Shown piece by piece: positions 15,762 to 23,006 of a stretch of DNA of 36,979 bases. The notes below the pieces were generated by a model, which worked only from the letters and a program-made list of their open reading frames with translations, ran no database searches and was not told the DNA's origin. The DNA lies in assembly GCA_016209895.1 (NCBI GenBank), contig JACQVH010000050.1, forward strand, positions 1 to 36,979, given 5' to 3'. Position numbers and translations under genes: made by a program. How positions within the stretch are numbered: position 1 is the stretch's first letter; every line of letters begins with the position of its first letter. The DNA comes from Candidatus Hydrogenedentota bacterium. GTDB taxonomy: Bacteria > Hydrogenedentota > Hydrogenedentia > Hydrogenedentales > SLHB01.

Positions 15762-15980
15762 ATGTTGATTACTACAGGAAGAGTTCGACACGGCACGATT
15801 GAGTTGGACGACCAGAGCTTGCCGGAAGGTACCATCGTAACAGTACTGTCTGCCGAAGGCAACGAAAGTTTTGCGCTTTCGCCGGACGAAGAAGCGATGC
15901 TCTCGGCCGCCATTGAAGAGGCGGAGCGAGGCGATAGTATACCCGCTTCACAGCTTCTCCGGCAGATTCGGAAATCGTGA
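15762..15980 (+). CDS. ParD-like antitoxin
   Basis: The 72-residue protein has an N-terminal beta-rich part (GRVRHGTIELDDQSLPEGT) resembling small swapped-hairpin antitoxins, and a C-terminal helical part (ALSPDEEAMLSAAIEEAERG then IPASQLLRQIRK) seen in partners of ParE toxins. The ATG at 15762 lies only six bases after a TATACT box, so a leaderless message is possible. It overlaps the following ParE-like frame by four bases (GTGA). Because that toxin frame looks broken, the antitoxin may be an orphan. Confidence 0.65.
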   Translation: MLITTGRVRHGTIELDDQSLPEGTIVTVLSAEGNESFALSPDEEAMLSAAIEEAERGDSIPASQLLRQIRKS

Positions 15981-16186
15981 GGAGACCGCTCCCGGTCATC
16001 GTCGTCGGACGCGCGGCGCACGCGATCGAAGAAGCGGCGGACTGGTGGGCTGCTAATCGGTCCAAAGCTCCCGATGCCTTCCCCGATAAAGGCATGCTCC
16101 CGGTCACCGAAGGTCAATTACCGTGTCCGTTTGACATCAGCAACGTTGCATCAGAAACTGCCCCACTGCATAATTTGGTTCAATGA
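15977..16186 (+). pseudogene. ParE-family toxin remnant
   Basis: From the GTG at 15977 the first 35 or so residues (PLPVIVVGRAAHAIEEAADW then WAANRSKAPDAF) match the opening strand and helix pair of ParE/RelE toxins. After APDAF the sequence no longer resembles the family, and it stops at 69 residues instead of about 95-105. The missing part holds the active-site strands. A deletion or rearrangement within the gene is likely. Confidence 0.6.
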
Positions 16187-16268
16187 GGACTGATAAGGAC
16201 CGAGCCTCTCGATGAATTCCTCGACGACTCCTGATTTTGGGATTTACTACCGGAGATTATTGGATTAT

Positions 16269-16364
16269 ATGGACTTGGAAACTCAGTACGCCGAAATGGC
16301 TTAGGACGTAGATCGGGAAAAGGAAGCACTTGAGTGGGCGGAAGCAACAATTGGAGACGTTAAT
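16269..16364 (+). pseudogene. short antitoxin remnant with an in-frame stop
   Basis: One frame reads MDLETQYAEMA, a TAG at 16302-16304, then DVDREKEALEWAEATIGDV. The composite pattern ETQYxEMAxDxxREXEALEWAE resembles a short antitoxin usually paired with MazF/PemK toxins. The stop codon splits it, no toxin follows, and the end runs into the convergent MNT gene. The assignment rests on remembered family patterns and is tentative. Confidence 0.4.
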
Positions 16365-16692
16365 GGTCCGGAACCTCCACCCGCTGACCCTCGCGCCGGG
16401 CCATTTCGATCACGAGATTAACGTCGTCTTCTTCCCATTGGCGCAGGCCGCAGGGGACCGGTTCGATGCGAGTGTCCGTTTGTGCCGCCAGCACCCAAAG
16501 TTTACCCACATCTTCCCACTCGTATTCTCCGTCGAAGCGCGGTGAGACGATTACCAGGTCTATGTCGCTCCACTCATGAATGATGCCCGATACGTGTGAT
16601 CCGTACAGAACACCAAACTTCACATCATAAGCCTGGAGTCTCAACGTTCTCAGATAGTCTTGAACCACTCTTAGTACTGAGTTGTCAACCAT
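16360..16692 (-). CDS. MNT-type nucleotidyltransferase (second MNT/HEPN pair)
   Basis: The 110-residue protein has the minimal nucleotidyltransferase motif FGVLYGSHVSGIIHEWSDID, with Gly31-Ser32 and the metal ligands Asp43 and Asp45. A later acidic or polar cluster (DDVNLVIEMARREG) matches the usual third strand and helix. It starts at the ATG at 16690-16692, overlapping the upstream HEPN gene by 22 bases. By analogy with MntA/HepT it may modify and silence the HEPN partner. The sequence is well diverged from the first pair at 6497-7263. Confidence 0.82.
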   Translation of the reverse strand: MVDNSVLRVVQDYLRTLRLQAYDVKFGVLYGSHVSGIIHEWSDIDLVIVSPRFDGEYEWEDVGKLWVLAAQTDTRIEPVPCGLRQWEEDDVNLVIEMARREGQRVEVPDH

Positions 16693-17051
16693 TGCAGGAG
16701 GCTCTCACAGTTCTTTCTTAAGGACTCCAACTTTTCGCGTCCCGGAAGTGGAACCTCCATCCCGGGATAGCGACCAATCTGACAGAACGCGTTCATTTCC
16801 GCCAGCAAGGCACTTTGCTCGTGACCGAGATTGACACCAGCCAGCGTAGCCAGTTTCGGTAGATTATGTATTCGTGGCGGCACTTCGCCTGTGTGGCGAC
16901 ACACCTGCGCCTTCAACGCCTTTTCCAGTGCCAAGTGCGCCAGGAACAGGCCATGGCGTATCCGCCCGCGTTCGAGCAGTTCGCACGCCACTTCCCATTC
17001 CTCCCGCGCGCCGTCCCGCCAATGGGCCGCATGCTTTTCGATATCAATCAT
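16671..17051 (-). CDS. HEPN-domain protein (second MNT/HEPN pair)
   Basis: The 126-residue helical protein starts at the ATG at 17049-17051 (MIDIEKHAAHWRDGAREEWE). Core HEPN features are HGLFLAHLALEKALKAQV (33-50), then HTGEVPPRIHNLPKLA. This subfamily, with the P-P-x-x-H-N-L motif, is commonly encoded next to MNT nucleotidyltransferases. The order here is HEPN first, the reverse of the first pair. Earlier in-frame codons up to 17090 are less plausible as a start. A toxin role is inferred from the pairing only. Confidence 0.8.
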   Translation of the reverse strand: MIDIEKHAAHWRDGAREEWEVACELLERGRIRHGLFLAHLALEKALKAQVCRHTGEVPPRIHNLPKLATLAGVNLGHEQSALLAEMNAFCQIGRYPGMEVPLPGREKLESLRKNCESLLQWLTTQY

Positions 17052-17237
17052 GTTCCGGGCTATTTTGCGTCTTGAATCCCGTGGATTCAAGGAAGGCTCG
17101 AACTATGATGCGGGATTGGCCGCATTTCGGGGCTGGCTGCGGTCGCACGTTGAACCTTGCATTTTCTTTCTGGTTCGTTCACTCTTAGGCCGATGACCTT
17201 GGGCTTGGGGACCGGTCAACGCGAAGGAGAGGAAATC

Positions 17238-18455
17238 ATGACTCGAATCATCTGTGCAGCCATCGTGTGCCTTCTCATCACGGCCGGAAAAGTATGGGCT
17301 GCGCCCTTGTACGAAGCCGAATTCGTTTTCGATCCCGAAAAGGAGAACCACGGACACGTCCATGCCTCGTGTATCGTCGAATGTCCGAACGGCGACTTGC
17401 GCGCCGTCTGGTATGAGAACGGCACGCCAATGCCAGCACCGTACTTCTCGGAACAACGGGATAAGAGCGACGACGTCCGCATCGGCGGCGGTCGAAAGGC
17501 CAGCGGCGCCGCGGCGTGGGACCCGCCTTTCGTCATGAGCGACACCTTTGGCGTGTCGGACAACAATCCTTGTATGGTCATTGACCAGGAACAACGCTTG
17601 TGGCTGGTTCATCCGACACTTTTGGGGGTACCCGGCAAGACTTGGGGTAGCGCGTTGCTGCAATACAAGGTCTCCTCTGACTATGAGCGGCCCGGTGTGC
17701 CGCGCTGGGACAAAGAACGCTTTCTGGTGCCGCACCCGACCGGCGTGGAAGCCGCTATGCGCAATGCGGCCGAGAAGTTTACCCAAAGCGGGAAAATCCC
17801 CAAGGAACGCATTGACGCCATGCTGCAAGAGATGGCCGAGCAAATGAAGGATCCGCTGACTCTCCGCCTGGGCTGGATGTCGCGCGCCCATCCGCTCGTG
17901 CTATCCGACGGGACCGTTATGTTCCCGCTCGCGAATGAAAACTACGACATAGCCGTCATGTTCTATACAAAGGATGGTGGCGACACCTGGACCTGCTCCG
18001 AGCCCGTTCCGGAAGCGGGTATCACCCAGCCCACGGTCGTCCAACTCTCCGACCAAGAACTGGTGGCCTTCTTCCGTAACAGTGGCCCGGAACGCCGCAT
18101 CAAACGGAGCGAGTCCAAGGACGGCGGCCGCACTTGGAGTCCGCTCAGCATCACCGATTTACTACACCCCGGCGCGGGGATCGAGGCGGCGCTGCTCAAG
18201 AACGGCCATCTCGCCATGGTCTACAACGACAAGGAAGAAAGTCCGCGCGACAAGCTGGCGGTTTCCATCTCGGACGATCAAGGGAAGACCTGGAAATGGA
18301 CCCATCACCTCGAAAACACCCCGCAGCAACGTTTTGACTACCCGTCCCTGATTCAAGGCAAAGACGAGACACTGCACGCCAGCTACAGCGATAATCTGAA
18401 AACCATCAAGCACGTTCACTTCAACGAAGAGTGGGTTCAGCAAGGGGATCAGTGA
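17238..18455 (+). CDS. secreted BNR/Asp-box sialidase-like protein
   Basis: From the ATG at 17238 (GGAGAGGAA upstream) the 405-residue protein has a signal peptide (MTRIICAAIVCLLITAGKVW, cut after AA). Three Asp boxes, S/T-x-D-x-G-x-T-W, occur at about 244-251 (TKDGGDTW), 293-300 (SKDGGRTW) and 345-352 (SDDQGKTW), which mark a six-bladed beta-propeller. An opening H-x-x-C-I-V-E-C-P-N-G-D-L region is typical of bacterial exo-sialidase-like proteins. Whether the sugar is sialic acid cannot be said, since many family members act on other glycans. It is likely periplasmic or extracellular and works with the neighbouring DUF4091 and GH2 proteins. Confidence 0.82.
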   Translation: MTRIICAAIVCLLITAGKVWAAPLYEAEFVFDPEKENHGHVHASCIVECPNGDLRAVWYENGTPMPAPYFSEQRDKSDDVRIGGGRKASGAAAWDPPFVMSDTFGVSDNNPCMVIDQEQRLWLVHPTLLGVPGKTWGSALLQYKVSSDYERPGVPRWDKERFLVPHPTGVEAAMRNAAEKFTQSGKIPKERIDAMLQEMAEQMKDPLTLRLGWMSRAHPLVLSDGTVMFPLANENYDIAVMFYTKDGGDTWTCSEPVPEAGITQPTVVQLSDQELVAFFRNSGPERRIKRSESKDGGRTWSPLSITDLLHPGAGIEAALLKNGHLAMVYNDKEESPRDKLAVSISDDQGKTWKWTHHLENTPQQRFDYPSLIQGKDETLHASYSDNLKTIKHVHFNEEWVQQGDQ

Positions 18456-18476
18456 TCTAGCCTCAACCAAGACCGA

Positions 18477-18776
18477 ATGTATACAATTTTCTACGCGGCG
18501 GAAGTAGCGAATGATCTGGGTCGCCTCCGGGCTTACGAACGCGCCCGTATACTTGAAACTATTGAGAACCAGTTGAGGTATAATCCCAGTGAGTCGTCTC
18601 GCAACAGGAAGATCCTTTACGGGCTCGTAGTTCCGTGGGATTCTTGTGAGCCGAACTGGGAATTGCGAATCGGTAGATACCGCGTCTTTTATGATGTAGA
18701 CGAGTCGGCGTCAACGGTTTGTGTTCGCGCGGTCCGGTTCAAGCCGCCTCACAAGACGATAAGGGAAATCCTATGA
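18477..18776 (+). CDS. RelE/ParE-family toxin
   Basis: The 99-residue protein has the small alpha-beta fold of RelE-type toxins: MYTIFYAAEVANDLGRLRAY, then the core strand WELRIGRYRVFYDVDE (about 61-76) and a C-terminal VRAVRFKPPHKTIREIL. The R-I-G-x-Y-R-V-F-Y motif is characteristic. Full length and uninterrupted, it is probably a working mRNA interferase or gyrase-type toxin. It overlaps the following antitoxin by four bases (ATGA), so the toxin is encoded first. Confidence 0.85.
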   Translation: MYTIFYAAEVANDLGRLRAYERARILETIENQLRYNPSESSRNRKILYGLVVPWDSCEPNWELRIGRYRVFYDVDESASTVCVRAVRFKPPHKTIREIL

Positions 18777-19054
18777 AGAAAATCCGTCTGGAAAACGCTT
18801 CACTGGTCAATTGTGTTGAGGAAGCACAACAACAACAGATAGTTATCACTTGCGAAGGGAAACCCGTGGCACTTTTGATCGGGATTGAGGATCTTGATGA
18901 GGAACAGCTTCAGCTTGGGACTAGCGCACGGTTTTGGAAACTTATCACGAAGCGCCGCCTGCAGCCATTAATCGACCGCGATGAACTGGAACGCAGGGCA
19001 GCCAGAATCTACGAGAAAGCAAAGCACGCGCGAACGAAACGTTCGACGAGATGA
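18773..19054 (+). CDS. Phd/YefM-family antitoxin
   Basis: The 93-residue protein starts at the ATG overlapping the toxin stop. ENASLVNCVEEAQQQQIVIT followed by CEGKPVALLIGIEDLDEEQL is the N-terminal Phd fold that binds operator DNA. The basic C-terminus (ERRAARIYEKAKHARTKRST) is the probable toxin-binding tail. The family normally neutralises RelE, Doc or YoeB toxins and represses the operon. The partner here is the RelE-like gene directly upstream. Confidence 0.8.
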   Translation: MKKIRLENASLVNCVEEAQQQQIVITCEGKPVALLIGIEDLDEEQLQLGTSARFWKLITKRRLQPLIDRDELERRAARIYEKAKHARTKRSTR

Positions 19055-19147
19055 CGAATGCTTTGTTCCGACGCCACTGTCGCGATGGGATGGCATTGGC
19101 GTCGCAAAATTGGTCTGTAAATTGGGGTCAAGAGGGAGGGGTAACTA

Positions 19148-21793
19148 ATGCGAATGTTTAGATATATAACTAGCTTAATACTATATCTTAGCGCAGTCGT
19201 ATTTCAACACCTAGCCACCGCGTCTGAAACATTGCCGCTGAGCCAGAATTGGCGGTTGCAATCGTCCGCGCAAGTCAAGGCGGGCGGAGAGCAATTATCC
19301 ACGCCCGGATACGCGGCGGAGGGATGGTATCCGACCTCTGTTCCGACCACGGTACTGGCGGCGCTCGTCGAGAACAAGGTGTCTCCCGACCCGTATTACG
19401 GAGACAACCTCAAGTCCATTCCCGGTTACCGCGAAGGCCGCTGGCTGGTGATGCCGGAGGGGAGTCCATTCAAGGTTTCATGGTGGTTCCGCACGGAGTT
19501 TGAATTGCCCGCTTCCCACCAAGGCAAGGACGTGGCGCTACATCTCGATGGCATTAACTACCGGGCCAACGTCTGGCTGAACGGCCGGCAAGTAGCGAAC
19601 AGCAACGACGTCATCGGCATGTTCCGCCGCTTCGAATTCAATATCACGGAATTCGCCCGCACCGGCGCGAAGAACGCGCTCGCGGTCGAGTGCATTCCAC
19701 CCGGGCAATTCGAAGACAAGCAATATCGCACCAAGCAGCTCGAAGCGACTACGGGCTGGGACGACCACAATCCTTATCCGCCCGACATGAACCTCGGTTT
19801 GTGGCAGAATGCCTACGTGACCGCGACGGGTCCCGCGCGGCTTCGCAATCCCTATGTCCTCAGCGATCTCGACGTACCGTCGCTGAAGAAGGCGGGTCTG
19901 ACGGTCACGGTGGACGTAGTAAACACCACCGACGCCAAACAAACGGCGGAAATCTCCGGCAAGATCGAAGAGATTACTTTCTCCCAGACCGTGGAATTGG
20001 GTCCCAATGAAACCCGTTCCGTTCGATTCGCTCCCGATGAGTTCAAACAACTCACTATCTCCAAGCCGCGCGTCTGGTGGCCCAATCCGCTGGGCCCCCA
20101 GGAACTGTACCAGTTGGAACTGACGGCGCATGTCCAGGGACAGGTGTCCGACACCAACAACGTCCGATTCGGCATCCGCGAAGCGACCACCTACATCAAC
20201 GATGAAGGCTGGCGCGGCTACAAAATCAATGGCCGTAACGTCCTCATCCGCGGCGGCGCCTGGATGACCAGCGATATGTTGCTCCGGCTGACGCATAAGC
20301 GTTACGACGCCCTCATCCGCTACGCGCGCAACGCGAACCTCAATATGCTGCGTTCGGAAGGTTTCTCGATTCGCGAAACCGAGGATTTCTACAACCTCTG
20401 CGACGAATACGGCGTCATGGTTACCCAACAGATTTTCGGACGCAACATCCCCGATGAACCGCTCGCCATCAAGTGCATCGAGGACATGATGCTGCGGGTT
20501 CGCACCCATCCGAGCCTCGTGCACTTTCTGGGCCATGACGAGACATTCCCCACGCCAACCCTCGACCAGGCCTATAAGGACTTGCTCGCGAAATATGACG
20601 TGAACCGCACCTACCAGCCGCATTCCGGCGCCTTTGACGTGGAAGAGCGCGTTAAGACCGGCGGGACGCGTACCGGCACCCTCGAGCTGTGGACGTATGC
20701 CACTCCAGGCCATTACTACACGCACAAGGAAGACGGCGCCTGGGGCTTCGCCCAGTCCGGCGGTATCGGCGGCATCATTGCGCCCGTCGAGAGCATGCGC
20801 AAGATGATGCCGGAGCAGGCCCTTTGGCCACCTTGGACCGATATCTGGTCCTTCCACACGGTCATTCAGGGTGGGAAGTATTTCGACGCTGTTGTTAACG
20901 CCCTAAATGCCCGATATGGCCAAGCAACCGGTATTGAAGATTTCTGCAAGAAAGGCCAGTTGCTGAATTACGAAAGCGCCCGCGGCATGTTCGAGGCCTA
21001 TGCCCGCAATAAGTATTCGGCAATGGGCATCACGACGTGGAAATACGACGCCGCCTGGCCCGCCTCGCCCACCTGGCAGTACGTGGACTGGTACCTCCAA
21101 GCCGGCGGCGCATATTACGGCGCGCAGAAGGCGTGTGAAGCGTTGCACGTCCAGTATTCTTATGATGACCACTCCATCTATGTCGTCAACAGCCTTTACC
21201 AGGAATTCAAGAATCTGAAGGTCTGGGCGCGCGTCTTCAACCTCGACATGACAGAGAAATGGTCGAAAGAATCCACGGCGAACGTGGACCCGGATGGCAA
21301 GACCTCCGTCTTCGCCGTCGAGTGGCCGGCGGATTTGACCAAGACCCATTTTCTGCGATTGGATTTGGCGGATCTCGGCGGAAAACCTATCACGAGTAAT
21401 CTGTATTGGTTTTCAACCGTGCCCGATATTCCGGCGGACCCCGATCAAACGACCGGACGTCATTTTCTCCAACCCAAGTCGGTGGCGGACTTCACCGACC
21501 TGAGCAAGCTGCTTCCGGTAAAACTGGAACTGGCGTCGAAAATCCAGGACCAAGGGCGCGAGAAGTTGGTTTCGGCAACGGTGAAAAACCCGACCCCGCA
21601 TCTGGCCTTTGCCGTCCATCTCGCCGTTCGAAAAGGCGCGGATGGTCCAGAGGTGACCCCCACGTTCTGGAAGGAAAACTACTTCAGCCTACTGCCCGGC
21701 GAAGAGAAATCCGTCGCCGCAGCGTTCTACCCCGAAGACCTCGGGGACGTAACGCCCACGGTTTCGGTGGACGGCTGGAACGTCCTTAAATAG
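19148..21793 (+). CDS. secreted GH2-family protein (exo-beta-glucosaminidase/mannosidase-like)
   Basis: The 881-residue protein has a signal peptide (residues 1-26) encoded by unusually AT-rich DNA, with GAGGGAGGGG before the ATG. Domains in order: a sugar-binding jelly roll (about 30-225, WLNGRQVANSNDVIGMFRRF), an Ig-like domain (230-340), a TIM barrel (345-650) opening with INGRNVLIRGGAW, and C-terminal beta domains. Asp464 in FLGHDETFP fits the acid/base of exo-beta-glucosaminidases. The nucleophile Glu expected 72 residues later is absent: the segment W532-G-F-A-Q-S-G-G has Gln536 and Ser537, and no acidic residue occurs from 530 to 547. It may be inactive or work differently. It is likely co-transcribed with the lipoprotein gene downstream. 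Confidence 0.85.
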   Translation: MRMFRYITSLILYLSAVVFQHLATASETLPLSQNWRLQSSAQVKAGGEQLSTPGYAAEGWYPTSVPTTVLAALVENKVSPDPYYGDNLKSIPGYREGRWLVMPEGSPFKVSWWFRTEFELPASHQGKDVALHLDGINYRANVWLNGRQVANSNDVIGMFRRFEFNITEFARTGAKNALAVECIPPGQFEDKQYRTKQLEATTGWDDHNPYPPDMNLGLWQNAYVTATGPARLRNPYVLSDLDVPSLKKAGLTVTVDVVNTTDAKQTAEISGKIEEITFSQTVELGPNETRSVRFAPDEFKQLTISKPRVWWPNPLGPQELYQLELTAHVQGQVSDTNNVRFGIREATTYINDEGWRGYKINGRNVLIRGGAWMTSDMLLRLTHKRYDALIRYARNANLNMLRSEGFSIRETEDFYNLCDEYGVMVTQQIFGRNIPDEPLAIKCIEDMMLRVRTHPSLVHFLGHDETFPTPTLDQAYKDLLAKYDVNRTYQPHSGAFDVEERVKTGGTRTGTLELWTYATPGHYYTHKEDGAWGFAQSGGIGGIIAPVESMRKMMPEQALWPPWTDIWSFHTVIQGGKYFDAVVNALNARYGQATGIEDFCKKGQLLNYESARGMFEAYARNKYSAMGITTWKYDAAWPASPTWQYVDWYLQAGGAYYGAQKACEALHVQYSYDDHSIYVVNSLYQEFKNLKVWARVFNLDMTEKWSKESTANVDPDGKTSVFAVEWPADLTKTHFLRLDLADLGGKPITSNLYWFSTVPDIPADPDQTTGRHFLQPKSVADFTDLSKLLPVKLELASKIQDQGREKLVSATVKNPTPHLAFAVHLAVRKGADGPEVTPTFWKENYFSLLPGEEKSVAAAFYPEDLGDVTPTVSVDGWNVLK

Positions 21794-21799
21794 GCGCCG

Positions 21800-22723
21800 A
21801 TGTCACGGACCGTGTACGGCAGGTGGGTTGGTGTACTGGTGGTGATAGGCAGTTTGATCGGATGTCGCCTCGAAGTAGGCACAAACCGGCCGCTCGAAAG
21901 TCATGACCCGCCGCTCACCAACGTAGACCCCTTCGATGGTTCAAGACCCGGGGACCAGCGCGAGATTGGCGGCGTCAAGTTTTGCTGGTGCCCGGCTGGC
22001 CGGTTCATTATGGGGAGTCCGCGCGGGGAACCGGAACGGCGTCCCGGTGAAAACCAAGTCACGGTGATGTTGACGACGGGCTTTTGGATGTCGAAGTACG
22101 AGGTGACACAGGTTCAGTGGAGACGAGTGATTGGCAAGTTTCCCGGGGAATTAACCGCAGGCCAGGGCGACGATTTTCCGGTCTACGCCGTCAATTTCGC
22201 TGAGGCAGAGGCGTTCTGTCGGCGACTTACCGAAAGCGCCCATGGGTCCGGTGAATTACCCGAGAAGTGGGAATTCCGTCTTCCCACCGAGGCACAATGG
22301 GAGTACGCATGCCGAGCGGGCACCACCACCGCAACTTCGTTTGGCGATACGCTGAGCAGCAATCAGGCGAACTTCCAGGGTAAGCCCTATAACGGGGCAG
22401 AAGCGGGGCCGTCACTGAAGCGGGCTGCCAAGGTTGGGAGCTACCCGGCAAACGCATGGGGCTTGCACGACATGCACGGCAACGTATTCGAGTGGTGCCG
22501 GGATTGGTACCATTTGAAGCTGCCGGGCGGTGCGGATCCGGACCTGTATTCGGCGAAGGACTCGGCTACCAGAAGCGAGCATGGGGGCGTGTCGCGGGTA
22601 CGCCGCGGCGGTTGTTGGGCCGATGAAGGGTGGCCCTGCCGGTCGGCGTTCCGGCTGCGATTCGAACCCGAACGGCGTCACGACCATATCGGCTTCCGCA
22701 TCGTCGCCGTTCGATTTAAATAG
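21800..22723 (+). CDS. SUMF1/FGE-sulfatase-domain lipoprotein
   Basis: The 307-residue protein starts six bases after the GH2 stop. A lipobox (SLIGC, Cys22) ends a short signal peptide, so it is likely lipid-anchored. The SUMF1 (formylglycine-generating-enzyme-like) domain spans about 58-305: GRFIMGSPRGEPERRPGENQ, YEVTQVQWRRVI, RLPTEAQWEYACRAGT, GNVFEWCRDWY and HIGFRIVAVRFK. The cysteine pair needed by true formylglycine-generating enzymes is not in the expected arrangement (RRGGCWADEGWPCRSAFR), so it is probably a binding or structural relative. The last codons and the TAG stop lie inside the terminal repeat of the adjacent element. Confidence 0.85.
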   Translation: MSRTVYGRWVGVLVVIGSLIGCRLEVGTNRPLESHDPPLTNVDPFDGSRPGDQREIGGVKFCWCPAGRFIMGSPRGEPERRPGENQVTVMLTTGFWMSKYEVTQVQWRRVIGKFPGELTAGQGDDFPVYAVNFAEAEAFCRRLTESAHGSGELPEKWEFRLPTEAQWEYACRAGTTTATSFGDTLSSNQANFQGKPYNGAEAGPSLKRAAKVGSYPANAWGLHDMHGNVFEWCRDWYHLKLPGGADPDLYSAKDSATRSEHGGVSRVRRGGCWADEGWPCRSAFRLRFEPERRHDHIGFRIVAVRFK

Positions 22724-22767
22724 GGACAGTCACCTATTATTTGAAGCAAATAATAGGTGACTGTCCC
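22723..22767. repeat. perfect 20-bp stem-loop in the left end of the element
   Basis: GGGACAGTCACCTATTATTT (22723-22742) pairs without mismatch with 22748-22767 around the loop GAAGC. It lies between two convergent genes, so its transcript would fold from either side and could act as a bidirectional terminator or RNA stabiliser. Its sequence resembles hairpins recognised by REP-associated tyrosine transposases. Confidence 0.8.
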
Positions 22768-23006
22768 GAATGGCACTAAGTTAAGTGTAAAGCCATTCAC
22801 AGTAAGTATTTATGAGGATGACACGCCTGTGCGTCCATTCGGCAGTCTCGGTGGTCACACCTACCCAGCCACCGCTGACCCACGAGAAATGGGGCGTTTC
22901 TTCATGGTATCCGGCATTGCTGACGAAACCTGAAGACATAAGGTCAGTCAGAGGTTTGCTGTAAGTTCTTTTGAATCAGTTGGTTACACTTAACTTAGTG
23001 CCATTC
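22768..23006. repeat. perfect 23-bp inverted repeat enclosing the element core
   Basis: The repeat beginning GAATGGCACTAAGTTAAG at 22768-22790 is matched exactly in reverse complement at 22984-23006. The enclosed 193 bases have no internal symmetry I can see and hold short open frames on both strands. Confidence 0.8.
22781..22939 (-). other. 52-codon open frame inside the element, coding status unknown
   Basis: From an ATG at 22937-22939 the minus strand reads MSSGFVSNAGYHEETPHFSW, continues through VSGGWVGVTT, and ends EWLYT with a TAA inside the inner inverted repeat. The frame is open upstream for a further dozen codons. I recognise no family and see no clear ribosome site. It may be a fragment of a gene captured by the element, or chance. 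Confidence 0.25.

Noticed and set aside
19538..20857. 439-codon open frame antisense to the GH2 gene
   Set aside because: It lies wholly within the GH2 coding sequence and has no recognisable motif or ribosome site.
22640..22675. GATTCGAACCCG resembling a tRNA T-loop
   Set aside because: It is inside the SUMF1 coding region and no acceptor or anticodon arms fit around it.
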